Assembly: GCA_036186865.1 (NCBI GenBank) | Contig: AP025042.1 | Location: 35,346,487-35,410,486 of the forward strand | Reading direction: 5' to 3' | Length of the DNA stretch: 64,000 nucleotides | From: Eustoma russellianum | Taxonomy: Eukaryota > Streptophyta > Magnoliopsida > Gentianales > Gentianaceae | Shown: piece by piece, positions 1-9,531 of the stretch | Position numbering within the stretch: the first letter of the stretch is position 1 | Layout of the letters: every line of letters begins with the position of its first letter | Translations under genes and position numbers: made by a program | Notes under the pieces: generated by a model | The model's input: only the letters and a program-made list of their open reading frames with translations | Databases searched by the model: none | What the model was told of the DNA's origin: nothing

Positions 1-229
1 ACATATCACAAACGTCCTTCATACAATGAGTATAGGGGAGTCCTTGGGCAAAGACCCAAAGTACATGCACCACATGTATACTATGTCGCACCTTCATCCA
101 CTTTCTTGCCATATGATAGACCGAGAAGGATCACCCAAGTATGGGTACCAAAAGGTACCTTTACTAAAAGGTGATTAACTAACTCGAAAGGACCCAAAAT
201 TAAAAGGGTACCTAAATCACCTTTTTACA
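1..229 (+). pseudogene. End of copia gag-like sequence and spacer before protease
   Basis: One frame reads toward VWVPKGTFTKR and a stop at about 171-173. The VWVPKG stretch resembles the segment just before the protease in SIRE-type gag-pol. In related elements gag-pol is usually one frame, but here a stop and frame change separate this piece from the protease at 230. Only about 60 residues are visible, so this is a weak family call that rests mainly on its neighbour. Confidence 0.45.
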
Positions 230-739
230 TTGCAGGGAGACCACTCATCAAAAGACACATCAATAAAGTGGTTCCTTGACAGTGGGTGCTCGAGGCACAT
301 GACGGGTGACCCGAGCCTCTTCTCCAAATTAAAGAAGGTCACAAAAGGCGGATCCGTGACCTTTGGAGACAACAATGAAGGCAAGATCATTGGTAAAGGT
401 ACGATTGGAAATCCGAATACACTCCAAATCTCCAACGTGTTTTTGGTAAGCAACTTATCTTACAATCTTCTTAGTATTTCTCAATTTGTTGACAATGGTT
501 TTAATGTGTGCTTTACTCACCCTTATTGTAATATAATAGATAAAAATGGAGAAACCGTTTTAAAAGGAAAACGTGAAGGAAATATATTCACTCTATCTAT
601 GGATGATGTAGTAGATGCCAAAGTTAAATGTTTTATGTCAAATGAACCCAATGTGAATTTGTGGCATAGACGTTTAGGACACAGGTATTTCTACACTAGA
701 AAAATTGCAACGAAAGAACCTAGTACGGGGATTGCCTAA
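230..739 (+). pseudogene. Copia protease and GAG-pre-integrase fragment
   Basis: The translation has the copia aspartic protease signature DSGCSRHMTG near residue 18, followed by a FGDNNEGKIIGKGTIGNPN stretch. Near residue 143 the GAG-pre-integrase motif NLWHRRLGH appears. In life the protease would process the gag-pol polyprotein and the pre-integrase region would bind zinc. The frame fails just after NLWHRRLGH, at about 685-735. The homologous protein of element C (43175-44812) continues smoothly there, so an indel has shifted the frame. Homology resumes in another frame at about 705. Confidence 0.85.
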
Positions 740-2018
740 GCTTGATTTAGACAACTTTCAGTTGTGTGAATCTTGCATAAAAGGCAAACAAACACGTGAG
801 TCACTTAAGCCTAAAAATGAGATAAGCACGACTAGAATACTAGAACTATTGCATATCGATTTGTTTGGTCCTAGTCGCACTACAAGCCTTGGTGGGCGTC
901 ACTATGCATGCGTAATTGTTGACGACTTTTCTCGCTATACTTGGACTTTATTTCTTGCACATAAGGATGATAGCGCCGTAGAAATCGCTAAATTAATTAA
1001 ACAACTTGAAAATCAATACGGCGTAAATGTGAAAAGAATAAGAAGCGATAGAGGCGGTGAGTTTAAAAATAAAGAGATGATTTCATTTTGTGAAGAAAAA
1101 GGAATTAAGCATGAGTTTTCGCCACCTAGAACTCCACAATTAAATGGAGTAGTAGAAAGAAAGAATTGAACACTACAAGAAATCGCTAGAACCATGCTTT
1201 GCGAAAATAAATTGCCTAGGTTTTTGTGGGCGGAAGCCGTAAATTGTGCATGCTATATTGTAAATCGCCTATCTATAAGAAAGAAAATAAACAAGACGCC
1301 TTACGAAATTTTGAATGATCGTATGCCTAAGATAGATTATTTTCGTGTGTTTGGATGCAAATGTTTTGTCTTGAATACAAAAGATAACTTAGATAAATTT
1401 GAATCCAAGTCAATTGAGTGCATTTTTATTGGGTATTCCATAAATTCAAAAGCATATAGATGTTATGATCCTCTCACTAGACAAATCATAGAATCTATTC
1501 ATGTTAAATTCAATGAATTTGGAGAGATTGATAGAGAAAAGGAATATGATGATGACTTTGAATTGAAACCCGTTTTGGATGAAGAAAATGATTCTTTTGA
1601 TATGCATGAGATGAATGAAACACTAGAGATGCATGATCATATAGAAATGCATGATAACTTAGAAAATAATCAACCAAGATGGCATAGAGATCACCCACAT
1701 GATCTCATCATAGGCGACATCACTCACGGTGTGCGACCACGTAGAAGAATCACTTCGGATGAAATAAATGAATTTCATGCTATGATTTCTGAAATTGAGC
1801 CTAAAAATGTGCATGATGCTTTGAGTGATTCATCTTGGATTGATGCTATGCATGACGAACTTAATCAATTCGTTAGAAATGATGTATGGGATTTAGTGCC
1901 ACGACCACAAGATAAGACAATAATAGGCACAAAGTGGGTGTTTAGGAACAAAATGAATGAAGAAGGAAAAGTCGTTAGAAATAAAGCAAGACTCGTAGCT
2001 CAAAGGTGTCACACTTAA
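705..2018 (+). pseudogene. Copia integrase with stop, linker and start of RT
   Basis: The frame at 705-1169 gives an HHCC-like CESCIKGK, then the integrase core with DLFGP, SDRGGEF and the ENQY/PQLNGVVERKN region (catalytic D, D, E). It ends at a TGA at 1167-1169, where element C has Arg in NRTIQ, consistent with a CGA to TGA change. Homology continues at 1194-2018 with MLCENKLPRFLWAEAVN, the FGCKCFVLN block, an acidic linker, and the first part of RT (WIDAMHDELNQF, IIGTKWVFRNK, KARLVAQ). RT then stops abruptly near 2003. The finger and palm domains and the YVDD-type active site are missing, so no polymerase could be made. Confidence 0.88.
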
Positions 2019-2572
2019 ATGCAGTAAAAAGAATATTTCGCTATATTAAGCACACGCCCACCTTAGGTATTTGGTACGATAAGGATTCTACATTTGACTT
2101 ACATGCTTACACTGATGCAGATTATGGTGGCTGCAAAATAGATAGAAAAAGCACGAGCGGAACTTGCCAATTTATAGGAAATTCCCTTATTTCATGGTTT
2201 TCCAAAAAGCAAGCAAGTGTTGCTTTGTCCACTACTGAGGCTGAGTATATGGCTCTTAGCCTTTGTTGCACACAGTTGTTGTGGATAAAACAACAACTTT
2301 CGGACTTTGGAATTACCATAGATAAAATTCCTATATATTGTGATAGTATGAGTGCAATAAATTTGTCTAAGAACCCCGTATTACACTCTAAGGCTAAGCA
2401 TATAGAAGTTCGCTATCATTTTCTTCGTGATCACGTTAACAATGGTAATATTGTCATAGATCACGTACGCACAGAATCACAAGTAGCGGATATATTTACA
2501 AAGGCCTTAAATCAAGCCACATTTGAATCTCTCCGTTCTAAATTAGGCATGCTTCCTATTGATGTGATTTAA
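2006..2572 (+). pseudogene. Copia RNase H and pol C-terminus
   Basis: The frame starts inside pol at SHLNAVKRIFRYIKHTP, the segment linking RT and RNase H. The type I RNase H core follows, with AYTDADYGG (first Asp), ALSTTEAEYMAL (Glu), IYCDSMSAI (Asp) and KHIEVRYHFLRD. This is the complete copia C-terminus, ending with ...LGMLPIDVI and a stop. It joins the truncated RT at about 2003-2010, so roughly 200 residues of RT have been deleted between the KARLVAQ box and this segment. The frame after the junction is open. Confidence 0.9.
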
Positions 2573-2840
2573 TGCGATATTATTTGATTTACTTTCCTTT
2601 TTGACAGGAATCTTTTGATTAACTTTCCAAAATAAAGGGGGAGAAAGAAGCATGATTTAAGGGGGAGAGAGAGAGATTTAAGGGAGAGAGATCACTGATT
2701 GATCCTAATTGCATGAATCAAGGGGGAGCCGGATTTGAAATTCGAAATTCAAATTTCATATCTGTGCATAATTCAAGGGGGAGAGATAACACTTAAATCA
2801 TGTACACTTGTTATTTTGAAAATCATCAAAAGGGGAAGAT
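2573..2840 (+). repeat. Copia 3' non-coding region with repeated polypurine tracts
   Basis: Between the pol stop and the 3' LTR lie at least five AAGGGGGAG-like tracts, near 2633, 2659, 2680, 2720 and 2774, plus the LTR-proximal tract at 2828-2840 (AAAAGGGGAAGAT). The last one abuts the TG of the LTR and is the expected plus-strand primer. Repeated purine tracts before the 3' LTR are a habit of the SIRE lineage. No open frame is present. Confidence 0.8.
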
Positions 2841-3365
2841 TGTAGAAATATGAGGGTTTGAGTGATTTTAAAATAAGAAATTTGAATATGTATATATATA
2901 TATATAACGTTGAGTATATATATATACACAAGTGTACATGTATGCATGATAACTTGCCTTATTTAGCTTACATATTATGTTGCCGTACTAACGAGCCATG
3001 AAGCTTTAAAGCTTACATCATATGGCGAACATTTGTTGAGTCTATACTATTTTCAGGTGCCACAATTAATGAACTAAAGTAGTTCATTAAGTGAAGTACT
3101 TAGTTTAATAAACTAAGTAGTTCATTAAAGGAAGATGCATTTGGAAAAGACTTGAAGGCAACATAGCTATGGAAGGAAAGTTCTCTCCTCCTCCCCACAT
3201 CATTTCACACGCCATATATACATAGTATATATATATATTTTCAGATTTTTTTAAAAAAGGCACATACACATTTATTCCAACGTACTATCGACACGTTATA
3301 TATCTTACGAACGTACGTTTACGTCACACCACTATACTTAACTCATATTTATGAGTATATTCAGA

Positions 3366-3385
3366 TCTTATATCATATGATATAA
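3366..3385. promoter_or_regulatory. 20-bp perfect palindrome in SIRE LTR U3
   Basis: CTTATATCATATGATATAAG is self-complementary; in this copy the symmetry extends to ATCTT...AAGAT. It is retained in the solo LTRs near 18110-18129 and 37491-37510, and with one change near 59341-59360. Its position in the first fifth of the LTR suggests a protein-binding site in U3. No function is shown. Confidence 0.6.
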
Positions 3386-4132
3386 GATATGGTGATGACA
3401 AATTAAATACGACACGATAAAAGGTTCTAAACCGAAATTTGTCGTATCGGGCGATACCGAAACTTCGCCAACGTGTCACGTACTTGCCATAAATAAATGG
3501 CCAGCCCATATACATCAAAATTTATCAAAAATTTCGTGCTATACACTGTACATTGAGACAAAAATACTTTCCATGTTGGCACACACAAATCACCCCACAT
3601 TTAGGCCAAAATGTGAAGATTCTAATTTTATTTTTGTCACATGTTTATGGTACCACTTTAAATCAGCCAAGTGCTGAAAATTAAAGTATATATTATATAT
3701 ATTATGTATAACATAATATATATAGCATGTGCAAAAGTTGGAATTTAAATTAGAGAAAAATCGGGTAATCGATAGATATCGAAAATTCGGTTTTCTACGC
3801 ACTTGACATGGAACGTTTTTCTTGAACATGATGTGGCACGTATCTAGACACTTTTTACATATAATATACATCTTAAAGTGTTCTAGAAAATTAAATTAAG
3901 GGCTGATTGGAATATTACATGTGTATATTATTAAATGTGCATTATTTTTCAAAGTTAGCAAAAATAAATTTCAGCACATGCACATACACATTAAACGTCA
4001 CCTACAGCTGATGTGGAGCACATGTGGAGCCTTGTTGGCATGTTGATTGGTCAAGAATCAATCATACAATGTTGATGAATCAAAGAGAGAAGCTGCAAAA
4101 GGTAAGTTTTCAACATATACCTCTCTTATGTC

Positions 4133-4156
4133 ACATGCTGAAAAATTTCAGCATGT
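4133..4156. other. SIRE LTR hairpin 1 (GCTGAAA/TTTCAGC)
   Basis: The arms ACATGCTGAAA and TTTCAGCATGT form a perfect inverted repeat around a short A-rich loop. Equivalent hairpins occur at 17339-17357 and 38261-38283 in the two solo LTRs. Confidence 0.7.
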
Positions 4157-4278
4157 CACACTAGTGTTGGACGATTTCTTCATCATTAAGGAGTATATTT
4201 TGTTAATTTTGCATTAAGGAATAAATCAAATGAGTTATGGAAATGATTTGAAATGTATTTAGTGTGATATTCTTTATA

Positions 4279-4310
4279 TCACACATGCTGAAATTTTTCA
4301 GCATGTGTGA
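4279..4310. other. SIRE LTR hairpin 2
   Basis: TCACACATGCTGAAA and its complement face each other across a TT-rich centre, giving about 15 paired bases. Counterparts lie at 17173-17201 and 38417-38443. Confidence 0.7.
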
Positions 4311-4455
4311 AAATGGTGTGGCCGAATTTCATCCCCTTTTGGTGTCCAAATTCATTCTCAAACTTGTAGCAAGACTTGCCTTAAATGATGGATGAATTTT
4401 TATGGAAGAAATTCAAAGAAAAATGGAAGAAATTCAGTTTTAATTGCATGTGGTA

Positions 4456-4476
4456 AATGCTGAAAATTTCAGCATT
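4456..4476. other. SIRE LTR hairpin 3
   Basis: This is an AATGCTGAAA/TTTCAGCATT inverted repeat, with counterparts at 17009-17028 and 38593-38612. It completes a set of three per LTR, spaced about 145-180 bp. Confidence 0.65.
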
Positions 4477-5949
4477 AACACTATGATATGGCCGATTTTT
4501 TCAAGGGTGGAAGGGAGGATTTTTGTGTCTCAAACTTTATGACATATTGTGACTATTTTGGCATGATTTGATAATTGATTATTTGGCATATATTTAGTGT
4601 TTTTTTTCAGAATATCCATGTCATCAAATGATGACAACAATGAGCCAATCAAAAGGTGCCAAGTAAGCAATGACTAAATGATGGTCCAATGAAGTGATGC
4701 CAAGTAAGCAAAATGTTGTCACCATGATGTCTCACACTCTCTCAAGCAATTAAAAGGAAATTTTCAAGAGGGGGGAGAGCTCATAGGGGGACGGCTGGAA
4801 GCATTAAAAGAGAAGAGAAGAGAACAAACAAAAACAAGACCAAGATTCATATTCAAAAGTGATCAAAGTGCAAAAGCTTTCTTCTCCTACACTTTCTTTC
4901 TTTCTTCTTCTTGTAAAAAGCCTATTGTACTTTACTTCTTTCATCCTTGAATAGGCTTCATAGAAACCACCATTCATTCATCATTGTAAAAGATTGATCA
5001 AGGTGTGATCAATCTTCATTCTAGCGAGGTGGTGGTGTTCGTGCAAATTGTACTCACAATACAAGGTTTGTAAAGGGTTGGAGTTAAGGTGTAACTCTAT
5101 CAACCCTGCGGTAAGGTGTACTGCGTGTGTGAAATTAGTGTGAACCAAGGAAGGTGTTCCTTGAAGACTGGAGTAGGTTGTTTATAACCGAACCAGTATA
5201 AAATTCTTGGTGCAATTTACTTTCTGCATTTACGTTTCAGTTTCTGCGCTGTTTACTCATATTGTTCACGTTCGCAAAAATAGTAAACGTTTTCTAAAAA
5301 TTATAAAAATTTCCAGAAACATACATAAACGTTCTAGGGTTAATTTTGCACAAGTTTCAACCCTTTTGGACAAGTATAAGTCATCCAAACATCAAAAGTT
5401 CTGAGACTAGTGCAGTCTGATTTTCAGACTTGCAAAGGTTGAACTTTGGGTGTATTTGACCTACTTCCCAAAAGAATTTTCAAAAACTGTTTCAACCCAT
5501 TTAAATATAGTGTGTGAAGAGTTATTGGTCAAATTTTCAGATCATTTGGACATTCACACAAATAGGAATTAATTTTTCAAAACCATCTACCGTTTCTGGC
5601 AGATTTGCACAATCTGAGTGCCAACGGTTTTTGAAGGGGTTAAAGGTTGAATTTTGATTTGAAATTTTTAGAGGACCCTCACAACATCTGAGGTTAAGTT
5701 CTCTCAAAATTTCATAATTTTTGGAGACCTCTAACCTGGTTTTAAAAACGTTTTAAAACAGGTCCTGAAAACAGAATCTGTTTTCAGAACTTGAATTGTT
5801 CAAGTTTAAAGAAATTTTAAAAAGCACACTTTCCGCACCATCTATTCAACCCCCCCCTTCTAGTGGTGCCTTGCAGATCCTACAGGGATTGCCCAGAAAG
5901 AGCAGCGCGGCAACAGTAACAACAGCCAAAGAACCAGCGACCACATGCA

Positions 5950-6370
5950 AATGCAAGGGTGCACGTCATGGCAGAAGTAGATGTTGAGGAGACGGCAGAT
6001 GTAGTGACTGGTAAGATCTAAAGTTTTACGTCTTCATTACGCTTTACTTATACATGCCTACATTGTTGCTTAGTTAAAAATGCATGATTCAGGAACTATC
6101 TTAGTATGTAGCATACCTGCGAATGTATTGTCCGACAGTGGCGCCAGCTACTCATTTATCTCCAGGAAGTTTGCTAAGAATTCGATCATAACTCGGTTCG
6201 ATTAGAATCACCCTATAGAGTACAAGCAGTCGGCAATCAGGTGCTTGTCTCTCATCATATCTTCCGAAATTGCGTGCTTGAGTTCGATGAACAGTGTTTT
6301 GAAGCCGACTTGATTCCTATACCCATGAGCGATTTCAATGTGATCGAGACGAAGTGTCATTCCAAGGAGG
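5950..6370 (+). pseudogene. Tekay A gag end and aspartic protease
   Basis: An ARVHVMAEVDVEETADVVTG stretch, the usual lead into chromovirus protease, ends at 6010. After an 82-bp GT...AG segment the frame resumes as TILVCSIPANVLSDSGASYSFIS, with DSGAS the active-site motif of the retropepsin that cuts gag-pol. The sequence then reads RKFAKNSIIT, CVLEFDEQCFEADLIPIPMSDFNVI and degenerates by about 6370. The protease match is clear, but stops and frame changes rule out a working product. Confidence 0.8.
6011..6092 (+). other. Putative spliceosomal intron 1 in Tekay A pol
   Basis: This is an 82-bp segment starting GTAAGATCT and ending GCATGATTCAG, AT-rich and with stops in frame. Removing it joins DVVTG to TILVC exactly in frame, with the glycine codon split g|ga, and gives continuous homology into the DSGAS protease motif. 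It meets GT-AG and size rules for plant introns. It could instead be a chance insertion. Confidence 0.55.
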
Positions 6371-6431
6371 AGCTAAGTTAAAGAAACCATCCAAAAAAGT
6401 CTAAGTTAAAGCAGCTCGTGCCAGCCGAGCG

Positions 6432-7308
6432 TTGAAGAAAGGCCATGAAGGATTCTTTGTTTGTGTCCTAAGTGCTGAGCAAGCGAGTCCCACCTTTGCT
6501 CAGGTTCCGGTTGTCAATGAATACCCCGATGTCTTCCCAGACGAATTACCCGGACTACCTCCTGATCGCGAAATTTCCTTCAAGATAAACCTTGTCACAG
6601 GAGCTGAACCCATATCAAAAGCCCTATATCGGATGGCCCTGCAGAACTGAAAGCTAAAGGAGCAGTTACACGAGCTGTTAGAAAAGAAGCTCATTCGCCC
6701 CAGCGTTTCACCTTGGGGTCCTCCTGTGTTATTCGTGAAGAAGAAAGATGGAAGTATACGCTTATGCATTGATTACCGGGAACTCAACAAAATCACCATA
6801 AAGAATAAGTACCCATTGCCCCGGATAGACGACTTATTTGATCAACTCAGGGTACGTAACTAACAAGTTCTAGTTCAATTAAGGTTTTAATTTCCAAAAC
6901 CCTATCTAAATAATCTTAATGCAGGGATCTCGAATCTTCAGTAAGATTGACCTGCGATCTGGATACTTTAAATTGAAGATTAAGGCCGAAGACATTCCAA
7001 AGACTACCTTCAGGACACGCTATGGACACTACCAATTGGACAAGTTCGTAGTGGTCTTCATAGACGACATTTTGATCTATTCACCAGATGAGGAAACTCA
7101 TGCAGCCCATTTGAGGACGGTTCTGAATATTTTAAGAGGAAGACGGTTGTACGCAAAATTTAGCAAATGCGAGTTTTGGCTGCATAGTGTATCCTTCCTC
7201 GACCATGTTATATCAGAAGATGAGATTTCAGTAGATCCCAAGAAAATTGAAGCTATTACAGAATGGCCCAGACCAACAAATGTCACAGAGGTGAGAAGCT
7301 TCCTTTGA
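6432..7308 (+). pseudogene. Tekay A reverse transcriptase
   Basis: The RT homology runs VVNEYPDVFPDELPGLPPDREISF, a stop at 6648-6650 inside the KLKEQLHELL region, SPWGPPVLFVKKKDGSIRLCIDYRELN, a 73-bp candidate intron, then GSRIFSKIDLRSGY, KTTFRTRYGHYQL, and FIDDILIYS with the FIDD-type active site (expected YIDD or FIDD). About 26 residues (the FGLTNAPA region) are missing between YGHYQL and DKFVVVFIDD. A TGG to TGA-like stop ends the frame at about 7308, within VRSFL*LVGYYRKF. The enzyme would copy element RNA in virus-like particles, but these lesions abolish it. Confidence 0.88.
6852..6924 (+). other. Putative spliceosomal intron 2 in Tekay A RT
   Basis: This is a 73-bp segment starting GTACGTAACTAAC and ending CTTAATGCAG. 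Excision joins ...LFDQLR to GSRIFSKIDL in frame, matching the uninterrupted LFDQLQGSRVFSKIDLRSGY-type block of chromovirus RT. The GT...AG ends, AT-rich interior and exact frame restoration support an intron. Confidence 0.6.
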
Positions 7309-7309
7309 C

Positions 7310-7869
7310 TAGTAGGATATTATCGGAAATTTGTGGAAGGATTTTCGAGGATAGCTGTCTCCTTCACCAGGTTTACACAAAAGAAAACCAAGTTCGAGTG
7401 GAATGCCGACTGTTAAAAGAGTTTCTCAGAGTTAAAAGCAAAGTTAACGTCTGCCCCTATCTTGGCTCAGCCCACTCCTGGCGAGAAATACGTGGTGTAC
7501 AACGATGCTTCAAAGAACGGTCTCAGATGTGTACTTATGCAGGGAGATAAAGTGATAGCTTATGCATCCCGACAGTTAAAGCCATTCGAGCAAAACTACC
7601 TCATTCATGAACTTGAGCTTGCTGCAGTGGTTTTCGCATTAAAGATATGGAGACATTACTTGTATGGTAAGAAGTGTGAAATCTATACAGATCATAAAAG
7701 CCTTAAGTATCTCTTTACCCAGAAAGAGCTAAACATGCGGCAGCGCAGATGGCTCGAGTTGATTAAAGATTATGATCTCTTAATTCAATATCACCCTGGG
7801 AAAGCTAATAAGGTTGCTGACGCGTTGAGTCAGAAGATAAGCCACCCACGGCAACCACCTCTTCAGTGA
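7310..7869 (+). pseudogene. Tekay A RNase H
   Basis: After RT the sequence reads the connection domain in another frame (LVGYYRKFVEGFSRIAVSFTRFTQK, with a stop near 7413), then an open frame from 7462 with YNDASKNGLRCVLMQ (Asp in place of the usual SDAS context), YASRQLKPFEQNYLIHELELAAVV (Glu), IYTDHKSLKYLF (Asp) and YHPGKANKVADALS. That is the full gypsy RNase H motif set. It would remove RNA from the RNA/DNA hybrid during reverse transcription. Confidence 0.88.
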
Positions 7870-7872
7870 GAC

Positions 7873-8238
7873 ATGGAAGAGTTTGGACTAGAAGAAGTTG
7901 ATTCAGTGGATGAAGTTCTCGCCAAGTTGGTTCTTATTCCTTCACTGATTGACTGGATCAAAGAGGCTCAAGGGAATGATGCAGCCTTGAGAAAGATCAA
8001 GGAGAGAATCCGAGATAAGCCACAAAATGACTTCGAAGTTCGTAACAATGGCAGCTTATGGTACCAAGGACGGTTATGCGTACCTGAAAACAAAGAAATC
8101 AAAGATGACGTCTTGATGGAAGCCCACAACTCACGATTATCTATACACCTTGGAGCTAACAAGATGTATCAGGACCTCAAGCAAAAATTTTGGTGGCACG
8201 GCATGAAGCAACAAATAGCTGAATTTGTTTAGCGATTC
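7873..8238 (+). pseudogene. Tekay A integrase, N-terminal part
   Basis: The frame continues after RNase H with a linker (VLAKLVLIPSLIDWIKEAQ, RNNGSLWYQGRLCVPENKEIKDDVLMEAHNSRLSIHLGANKMYQDLKQKFWWHGMKQQIAEFV). The H...H half of the HHCC zinc site (EAHNSRLSIH) is visible. The C...C half (CLVYQRVK, with one Cys replaced by Tyr) lies beyond the solo LTR at 9532. A TAG follows EFV at the junction. Confidence 0.85.
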
Positions 8239-9531
8239 TGATACGATCTTGGATCGTATGGAAATGACGATCGCTTCTTTCAACTACAAAAGACACCTTT
8301 GATCAACCCTTGCGTGGGACAATGGCGCAAACACCACCTTCTTGGACAAGAGAAGTCAACAACATCTATGTTGAGCAATTCAAATCTCTCAATCCAACAC
8401 GTCGTTCCATATCCTTGGATTGTGATTCACCAACTAGGTTTGCCAAACATTGAATGGATCTAGCCTTGATTTTACTTTGTGAAAACCAAAGGAAAAACAC
8501 AAAAATGAAGACAACACAAATCTGCCGAAATTCTGGAATTCTGAAAATTCTATGTCCTAGGCTGCCGTTTTTCTTCAAGATATAATGCCCTATTGTTCTA
8601 CTCCTACAAGTTAACTAATCAATCAAAGTCCTAAGGATACTACCTATCAATCTTAATCAAATTTACATAAAAGATAAGTCAAAGATAATCAAGGAAGATT
8701 ACATAACTCAAATCCCTAAAATCTTGCACTGGAATTATACCCTGCTGGTTACTGGCTTATAGCCGCTTCTAGATGCCGAATTAGAGTTTACAATCTTCAA
8801 CAAAGTTGTATCTCATGAAATGTCCTTGAATTTGGGATCTTGAATCACCTCATTTGGATTCTTCTTTACAAAGATACGGGCCTCCAAAGATTAGGTACCA
8901 TCCAGTGAACTTCAGTACTTTCCATTCTGGACTCCCAACTTGCACCTAGTTTCGGTCCATCTTGTAGCCTGAATTAGAAAAAGTGTAAAACATGAAAATC
9001 ATCCCAAATTGAGTTATCTAAGACCTCAAAATAGTTGGAATCAAATTGGGTCAATACTCTGACTGGGCATCTAAAATACCGACTGGTGTCCGGCAGCCTT
9101 CCTGAAAAATAGGGACTTTTCAAGCCACTTTCCTTATTTAGCCTTGTCACCTTAGAGAACACTTAAAAACGGTAATTAGCACTATAAACACATACTACAA
9201 GACTCTATAAAATATCCTAGACCTAAAACAAAGACAACGCAAACAACTAGACTTGATATTACAACGACAACGCATGAAATGACTATCCTGCCCTCCCACC
9301 AACCCTTACATCATATGATATGCAATAAACTCAAGGACAATCAAATTATGGAATCAATAAACATAGAAAAATCATGCATCTACATTCCTTGGCTCATCTT
9401 GCACATGTTTGAACAAGAAGCTGTTTAGTTTACATCTTCTATTTGTGCAAAAGCTTCTTGTTTGTGGAGTTAGTATGTTCAAGGCCCTTGTTTGTGAAGT
9501 TTGTACATTTAGGGCTCCTTGAATCACATCA
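8239..9531. repeat. Unassigned solo LTR inserted in Tekay A integrase
   Basis: A 1,293-bp segment begins TGATACGATC and ends GAATCACATCA. It splits the integrase zinc finger between EFV and RCLVYQ. It is flanked by GATTC (8234-8238) and GATGC (9532-9536), a 5-bp target duplication with one mismatch. TG...CA ends, 5-bp duplication and lack of coding capacity fit a solo LTR. A TATA-like TATAAAATA lies near 9206 on the plus strand, with AATAAA-like sequence near 9325, which suggests plus orientation only weakly. The family is not recognised. Confidence 0.75.

Larger units (their letters stand above)
1..5884 (+). mobile_element. SIRE/Maximus-type Ty1/copia element 1, 3' portion
   Basis: This is the right part of a plus-strand copia retrotransposon whose 5' LTR and most of gag lie before the window. 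The order is copia-type: protease (DSGCSRHMTG), GAG-pre-integrase, integrase, RT, RNase H, then a 3' non-coding part with repeated AAGGGGGAG tracts and a 3' LTR of about 3.0 kb starting TG and ending CA. The long LTR and the GGGGGAGAT-like tracts point to the SIRE/Maximus lineage. It cannot move by itself, since it has an in-frame stop in integrase, a frameshift and a loss of most of RT. Its LTR ends at 5884 against Tekay pol sequence, so it probably inserted into Tekay A. The left target duplication is outside the window. Confidence 0.9.
2841..5884 (+). repeat. 3' LTR of SIRE-like copia element 1
   Basis: The LTR starts TGTAGAAATATGAGGG directly after the purine tract and ends TTGCAGATCCTACA at 5884, about 3,044 bp. 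The same sequence recurs in inverse orientation at 15603-18656, in the same orientation at 36965-40015, and in truncated form at 58834-59430, which fixes both ends. Inside are a palindrome near 3366-3385, TAGTTCATTAA inverted repeats at about 3066-3130, tandem TGACGT-like sites on the minus strand near 3310-3330, and three GCTGAAA...TTTCAGC hairpins. A conserved inverted repeat, AGATTGATCA...TGATCAATCT, lies near 4990-5017. The short open frames inside are not credible genes. Confidence 0.92.

Noticed and set aside
8239..9531. Insertion read as a DNA transposon or MITE
   Set aside because: Ends are TG...CA with only TGAT/ATCA inverted, and the duplication is 5 bp, which fits an LTR better; no long terminal inverted repeats.
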